Positions 6,044 to 8,789 of a stretch of 8,789 bases of DNA are shown one piece after another. Under the pieces are notes generated by a model, which made no database searches, was not told the DNA's origin, and saw nothing but the letters and a program-made list of their open reading frames with translations. Where the stretch lies: NCBI GenBank assembly GCA_025464695.1, contig JAODNQ010000062.1:1-8789 (forward strand). The letters are read 5' to 3'. Position numbers and translations under genes: made by a program. How positions within the stretch are numbered: position 1 is the first letter of the stretch; the number at the start of each line of letters is the position of its first letter. The stretch comes from Frankiales bacterium (lineage in GTDB: Bacteria; Actinomycetota; Actinomycetes; Mycobacteriales; SCTD01).

Positions 6044-7116
6044 CGGACCACCCCGCGCAGGACGACGGCCCGCGGCGCCTGCAGCACGCGCAGGTCCTCC
6101 CGCGGGTCGCCGTCCAGGACGAGCAGGTCGGCGGACGCGCCCTCGCCGAGGGCCTCGCGGCCGAGCCAGGACCGCGCGGACCAGCAGGCGGCGTCGAGGG
6201 CGGCCACGGCCGGGAGGCCGGCCTCGGCCAGGGCCTGCACCTCGTCGGCGATGCGTCCGTGAGCGAGCGACCCGCCTGCGTCCGTGCCGGCGTAGACCGG
6301 CAGGCCGGCCTCGAAGGCGCTGCGGACCGTCTCGTGGCGGCGGGCGTGCAGCGCCCGCATGTGCGCCGCGTAGTCCGGGAACCTCGCCTCGCCCGCCGCG
6401 GCGATGCCGGGGAAGGTCGCGATGTTGATCAGCGTCGGGACGACGGCGACCCCGTGCTCGACGAGCAGCGGCAGCGTCTCGTCGGTGAGCCCCGTGGCGT
6501 GCTCGACGCAGTCGATGCCGGCTTCGACGAGGTCGGCCAGCGACGTCTCGGCGAAGCAGTGGGCGGTGACGCGGGCGCCGGCCTCGTGGGCCGCGGCGAT
6601 GGCGGGACGGAGCGCCTCCAGCGGCCAGCACGGCGCGAGGTCGCCGGTCTCCCGGTCGATCCAGTCGCCGACCAGCTTGACCCAGCCGTCGCCGCGCGCG
6701 GCCTGCCGCCGCACCTCCGCCACCAGGTCGGCCGGCTCGACCTCCTCCGCGAAGCCGCGGATGTACCGCTTCGGCCGGGCGATGTGCCGGCCGGCCCGCA
6801 CCACGACGGGGAGGTCGTCGCGGTCGTCGATCCAGCGGGTGTCGGCGGGGGAGCCGGCGTCGCGCAGCAGGAGGGTGCCGCCGTCGCGGTCGGCCACCGC
6901 CTGCGCCTCGGCGGTGGCGCGGTCTACGGCGCCGTGCTTGTCGAGCCCGACGTGGCAGTGCGCGTCGACGAGCCCCGGCACCACCCAGCCCTCGAGGGTC
7001 CGTGCCTTGCCCGGCGGACGGTCCAGCGTGAGGCGGCCCTCGACCACCCAGGCCTGCCCGACCACCTCCTCGGGCCCCAGCAGCACGGGCCCGGACAGGT
7101 GCAGCACGTCGGTCAT
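6040..7116 (-). CDS. Metal-dependent amidohydrolase (imidazolonepropionase/prolidase-like)
   Basis: A 358-residue amidohydrolase-superfamily enzyme. A short N-terminal beta domain leads to PGLVDAHCH, with metal ligands H53 and H55. Further ligands are K147 in WVKLVGD (the likely carboxylated lysine bridging two metals), H186 in TAHCF, H206 in VEHATG and D279 in GTDAGG, so the binuclear set looks complete. A C-terminal beta segment, GASADLLVLDGDP (326-338), closes the sandwich domain. There is no signal peptide, so it is probably cytoplasmic. The family hydrolyses C-N bonds in cyclic amides, dipeptides and related compounds; the substrate here cannot be read off. The start is the ATG at 7116, giving MTDVLHLSGP; the frame stays open upstream, antisense to the next gene, but that extension has no domain content. 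No Shine-Dalgarno sequence is seen; a CAGCCT element 7 bases upstream suggests a leaderless mRNA. It heads the minus-strand block and overlaps yceH by GTGA. Confidence 0.92.
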   Translation of the reverse strand: MTDVLHLSGPVLLGPEEVVGQAWVVEGRLTLDRPPGKARTLEGWVVPGLVDAHCHVGLDKHGAVDRATAEAQAVADRDGGTLLLRDAGSPADTRWIDDRDDLPVVVRAGRHIARPKRYIRGFAEEVEPADLVAEVRRQAARGDGWVKLVGDWIDRETGDLAPCWPLEALRPAIAAAHEAGARVTAHCFAETSLADLVEAGIDCVEHATGLTDETLPLLVEHGVAVVPTLINIATFPGIAAAGEARFPDYAAHMRALHARRHETVRSAFEAGLPVYAGTDAGGSLAHGRIADEVQALAEAGLPAVAALDAACWSARSWLGREALGEGASADLLVLDGDPREDLRVLQAPRAVVLRGVVR

Positions 7117-7123
7117 GCCAGGC

Positions 7124-7129
7124 AGGCTG
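7124..7129 (-). promoter_or_regulatory. Putative -10 element (CAGCCT) for the amidohydrolase-led transcript
   Basis: Read on the minus strand, CAGCCT is followed by exactly 7 bases and then the amidohydrolase ATG (7116). The A2 and T6 of TANNNT are kept. The start has no Shine-Dalgarno sequence, so transcription from the ATG itself is plausible. The element is one base away from a matching plus-strand element. This is inferred from pattern and spacing only; no -35 is evident. Confidence 0.4.
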
Positions 7130-7130
7130 C

Positions 7131-7136
7131 CAGACT
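7131..7136 (+). promoter_or_regulatory. Putative -10 element (CAGACT) for the crotonase-fold gene
   Basis: CAGACT, with 7 bases between its last T and the ATG at 7144, repeats the heptamer CAGACTC found before the helicase start. No Shine-Dalgarno sequence precedes this ATG. A leaderless transcript beginning at or near the A of ATG is the simplest reading. The upstream flank lies inside the amidohydrolase start, so any -35 region would overlap that gene. Confidence 0.42.
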
Positions 7137-7143
7137 CGGGCAC

Positions 7144-7968
7144 ATGGACAGCCCCCTGTACGAGGACCTCCTGGCCGACACCGCGGGCGCCCTGCGCGTG
7201 ACCGCCGACGACGGCGTCGTGACCGTCGAGCTGCACCGCCCCGGCAAGCACAACGCGATCAGCTTCGCGATGTGGGAGGGCTTCCGGCGCCTGATGCCGG
7301 TCCTGGCCGCCGACGACGACGTCGACGTCGTGGTGTTCCGGGGTACGCCCGGCGGCCCGTTCTCGGCCGGTGCGGACATCAGCGAGTTCACGACCCTGCG
7401 CCGCGAGCCGGCCGACGCCGAGCGCTACAGCGAGGCGGTCGAGGGCGGGGAGGCCGCGATCATCGACTTCCCCAAGCCGACGCTCGCCCTCGTGCAGGGC
7501 TACGCGGTCGGCGGGGGGACGCAGGTCGCGGCGGCGTGCGACCTCCGGGTGTGCGACGACAGCGCCCGCTTCGCCGTGACCCCCGCCAAGCTCGGCATCG
7601 TCTACGCGCTGCCCAGCACGGCCCGGCTGGTCGACGTCGTCGGGCAGGCGTGGGCGTCGTGGTTCCTGCTGACCGGTGAGCAGGTCGACGCCGCCACCGC
7701 CCTGCGCATCGGCCTGGTCCACGAGGTCGTGCCCGACGTCGAGTCGCGCGCCTACGCCCTCGCCCGGACCGTGCAGAGCCGGGCCCGCATCAGCCTCACG
7801 GGCGGAAAGCAGCTGGTCGCGCGGGCCGTGCAGGGTCGGCGCGAGGTCGACGGCGACGTGCTGGCGCTCTACCGGCGGGCGTGGGCCAGCGCGGAGTACG
7901 CCGAGGGTGTCGACGCCTTCCTCAGCAAGCGGGCCCCGGACTTCCGCGGGGCCCGCGGCTCGGACTAG
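7144..7968 (+). CDS. Enoyl-CoA hydratase/isomerase (crotonase-fold) family protein lacking both hydratase glutamates
   Basis: A 274-residue crotonase-superfamily protein. Core motifs are VTVELHRPGKHNAIS (about 25-39), the first oxyanion-hole segment FSAGADISEF (about 75-84), and GYAVGGGTQVAAACDLRV (119-136), whose GGG supplies the second oxyanion-hole amide. Next come FAVTPAKLGIVY (143-154) and LLTGEQVDAATALRIGLVHEVV. These support binding of an acyl-CoA thioester in the cytoplasm. A gap-free alignment by motif to rat mitochondrial hydratase puts Q127 at catalytic Glu144 and P147 at Glu164, so ordinary water addition is doubtful; isomerase, hydrolase, decarboxylase or racemase-type chemistry is possible. 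The ATG at 7144 is chosen because everything upstream in frame is antisense to the amidohydrolase. It lies 27 bases from that divergent gene and shares its CTAG stop with the convergent hydrolase. The fold is certain, the reaction is not. Confidence 0.92.
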   Translation: MDSPLYEDLLADTAGALRVTADDGVVTVELHRPGKHNAISFAMWEGFRRLMPVLAADDDVDVVVFRGTPGGPFSAGADISEFTTLRREPADAERYSEAVEGGEAAIIDFPKPTLALVQGYAVGGGTQVAAACDLRVCDDSARFAVTPAKLGIVYALPSTARLVDVVGQAWASWFLLTGEQVDAATALRIGLVHEVVPDVESRAYALARTVQSRARISLTGGKQLVARAVQGRREVDGDVLALYRRAWASAEYAEGVDAFLSKRAPDFRGARGSD

Positions 7969-8789
7969 CAGCCCTTGCGGACCTGCGCGCACACCTTCCG
8001 CGCCCCCGACGGGTCCTTCAGGCTGTAGGCCGAGCGGTAGTAGAAGGAGACGGCGTCGCGCACCGGGATGCCCTTGATCGTGTACGGCACGTTGCCGGCG
8101 TAGACGTCCCTCGGGTCGGCCTTCGCGGGGTCGAACACCCCGGCGCCGATGGAGGTCCTGTCGACGCTGTCGTCGAAGCGCTTCGCGGTCAGCCGGGTGT
8201 AGCCGGAGCGGTCGCCCTTGAGGTGCAGGTCGAACCAGGCCTTCGTGTAGTAGCTGGCCATCCGCTCGCCGAGCTCGTTGCTCTGGAACACCAGCGGGAT
8301 GTACGTGTAGGCGAGGTGCGTGGCGTTGCGCAGCGTCACGATCTGGGCGTCGAGGCCGGCCGCCGCCACCTGCCGGTAGCCGTCGGTCTTGGCGTCGACG
8401 TCGGGCGCGGTCGGGTTGGGCTCGGTGTTGAAGAAGTAGTCACCGGTGATGCCGAGAGCCGGGACGTTGAGCAGCTTCTTCGTCCGGTACTGCTTCGGGA
8501 TGGTCGCCCCCTTGCAGTCGCTGATCTTCGCGAGGTTGTCCCACGCGACGATCGCCTTGACGCGGTTGTCGCACTGCCCGACCTCGCTGACCGCCGAGGC
8601 GCCCAGCGAGTGGCCGGCCAGGCCGACCCGGGAGCGGTCGAGGTCGGGGGCGTAGGGGTTGGCGCGCGACAGGAAGAAGCTCAGCGAGTCCTCGGCGCCC
8701 TGGAAGAACCCGTAGTCCTGCTGGTACGGCACGCCGGTGCAGGCGCCGGGGCAGTCCGCGCCCGCGAGGTCGCTGTCGCCCTGGCCCTG
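7965..8789 (-). CDS. Secreted-type alpha/beta hydrolase, C-terminal part (5' end outside the window)
   Basis: The frame is open from the window edge to TAG at 7965-7967, giving 274 visible residues (numbered here from the edge). The nucleophile elbow GHSLGAS puts Ser61 after a beta strand (SRVGLAG). VPALGITGDYFF offers Asp117, and NATHLAY offers His158, completing a Ser-Asp-His triad in the usual order. Six cysteines (13, 17, 73, 92, 267 and the last residue, 274) are unusual for a cytoplasmic protein and suggest disulfides and export; the signal peptide would lie outside the window. The fragment resembles extracellular esterase/lipase-like or PAF-acetylhydrolase-like hydrolases, but the substrate is unknown. 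The GTG at 8732 is an internal codon, since similarity-type sequence continues upstream of it. Its stop overlaps that of the crotonase-fold gene in one CTAG. It is a convergent neighbour with no evident functional link. Confidence 0.88.
   Translation of the reverse strand, partial: QGQGDSDLAGADCPGACTGVPYQQDYGFFQGAEDSLSFFLSRANPYAPDLDRSRVGLAGHSLGASAVSEVGQCDNRVKAIVAWDNLAKISDCKGATIPKQYRTKKLLNVPALGITGDYFFNTEPNPTAPDVDAKTDGYRQVAAAGLDAQIVTLRNATHLAYTYIPLVFQSNELGERMASYYTKAWFDLHLKGDRSGYTRLTAKRFDDSVDRTSIGAGVFDPAKADPRDVYAGNVPYTIKGIPVRDAVSFYYRSAYSLKDPSGARKVCAQVRKGC

Noticed and set aside
4921..7143. Long plus-strand frame running into the crotonase-fold gene
   Set aside because: It is antisense to marR, yceH and the amidohydrolase, and the translation is low-complexity Arg/Ala/Pro/Ser. 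The real gene begins at 7144.
7315..7330. Perfect 16-base palindrome ACGACGTCGACGTCGT
   Set aside because: It encodes the Asp/Val run DDDVDVV in the crotonase-fold protein with GAC and GTC codons; this codon pair produces such symmetry automatically.
7944..7958. GC hairpin near the end of the crotonase-fold gene as a terminator
   Set aside because: The near-palindrome CCGCGGGGCCCGCGG has a stem of only about six pairs, has no T-tract, and lies before the stop codon. Such hairpins are common by chance at this GC content.
7117..7992. Long in-frame upstream extension of the amidohydrolase, antisense to the crotonase-fold gene
   Set aside because: It is an open frame by GC bias only. It has no domain content, is opposite a clear conserved gene, and the family N-terminus fits the ATG at 7116.
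8535..8570. Two GTTGTC hexamers (8535-8540, 8565-8570) like the MarR half-site
   Set aside because: They face the same way, are 30 bases apart, have no inverted partner, and encode Asp-Asn pairs inside the hydrolase gene.

Overview
The window is a very GC-rich, gene-dense stretch (by eye well over 70% G+C, third codon positions almost always G or C, several GTG starts) that looks like the chromosome of a high-GC actinobacterium. The genus cannot be set from the sequence. There is no tRNA, rRNA, CRISPR array, insertion sequence or other mobile-element hallmark. I count nine protein genes; the first and last are cut by the window edges. No gene-free stretch exceeds about 80 bases.

Left part (1-2748, + strand): the C-terminal part of a TetR-family regulator, then, after a 27-base gap, a 742-residue iron-sulfur superfamily 2 DNA helicase of the DinG/YoaA type with an extra HTH-like C-terminal tail.

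Middle part (2753-7116, - strand, read right to left): a five-gene unidirectional block. It begins with a metal-dependent amidohydrolase and continues with a YceH/DUF480 protein and a MarR-family regulator, these three joined by two 4-base GTGA stop/start overlaps. Then comes a 79-base gap holding a three-half-site operator (GACAAC/GTTGTC), a 14-TM-type DHA2 drug/proton antiporter, and, 6 bases further on, a universal stress protein. The simplest reading is a MarR-controlled efflux operon: MarR binds the operator between its own gene and the pump and represses pump plus Usp, while MarR itself is made from the amidohydrolase-led transcript.

Right part (7144-8789): an enoyl-CoA hydratase/isomerase-fold protein on the + strand, divergent from the amidohydrolase across only 27 bases, then a truncated, probably secreted alpha/beta hydrolase on the - strand. 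The last two genes converge so tightly that one CTAG supplies both stop codons.

A recurring signal is CAG(A/C)CT placed 6-7 bases before the start codons of the helicase, the amidohydrolase and the crotonase-fold gene, all of which lack a Shine-Dalgarno sequence. This fits -10 elements of leaderless transcripts. In the 27-base divergent gap two such elements lie back to back, one base apart. I see no defence or mobile system. The points most worth following are these promoters, the operator, the coupled gene block, the crotonase-fold protein lacking both catalytic glutamates, and the helicase tail.
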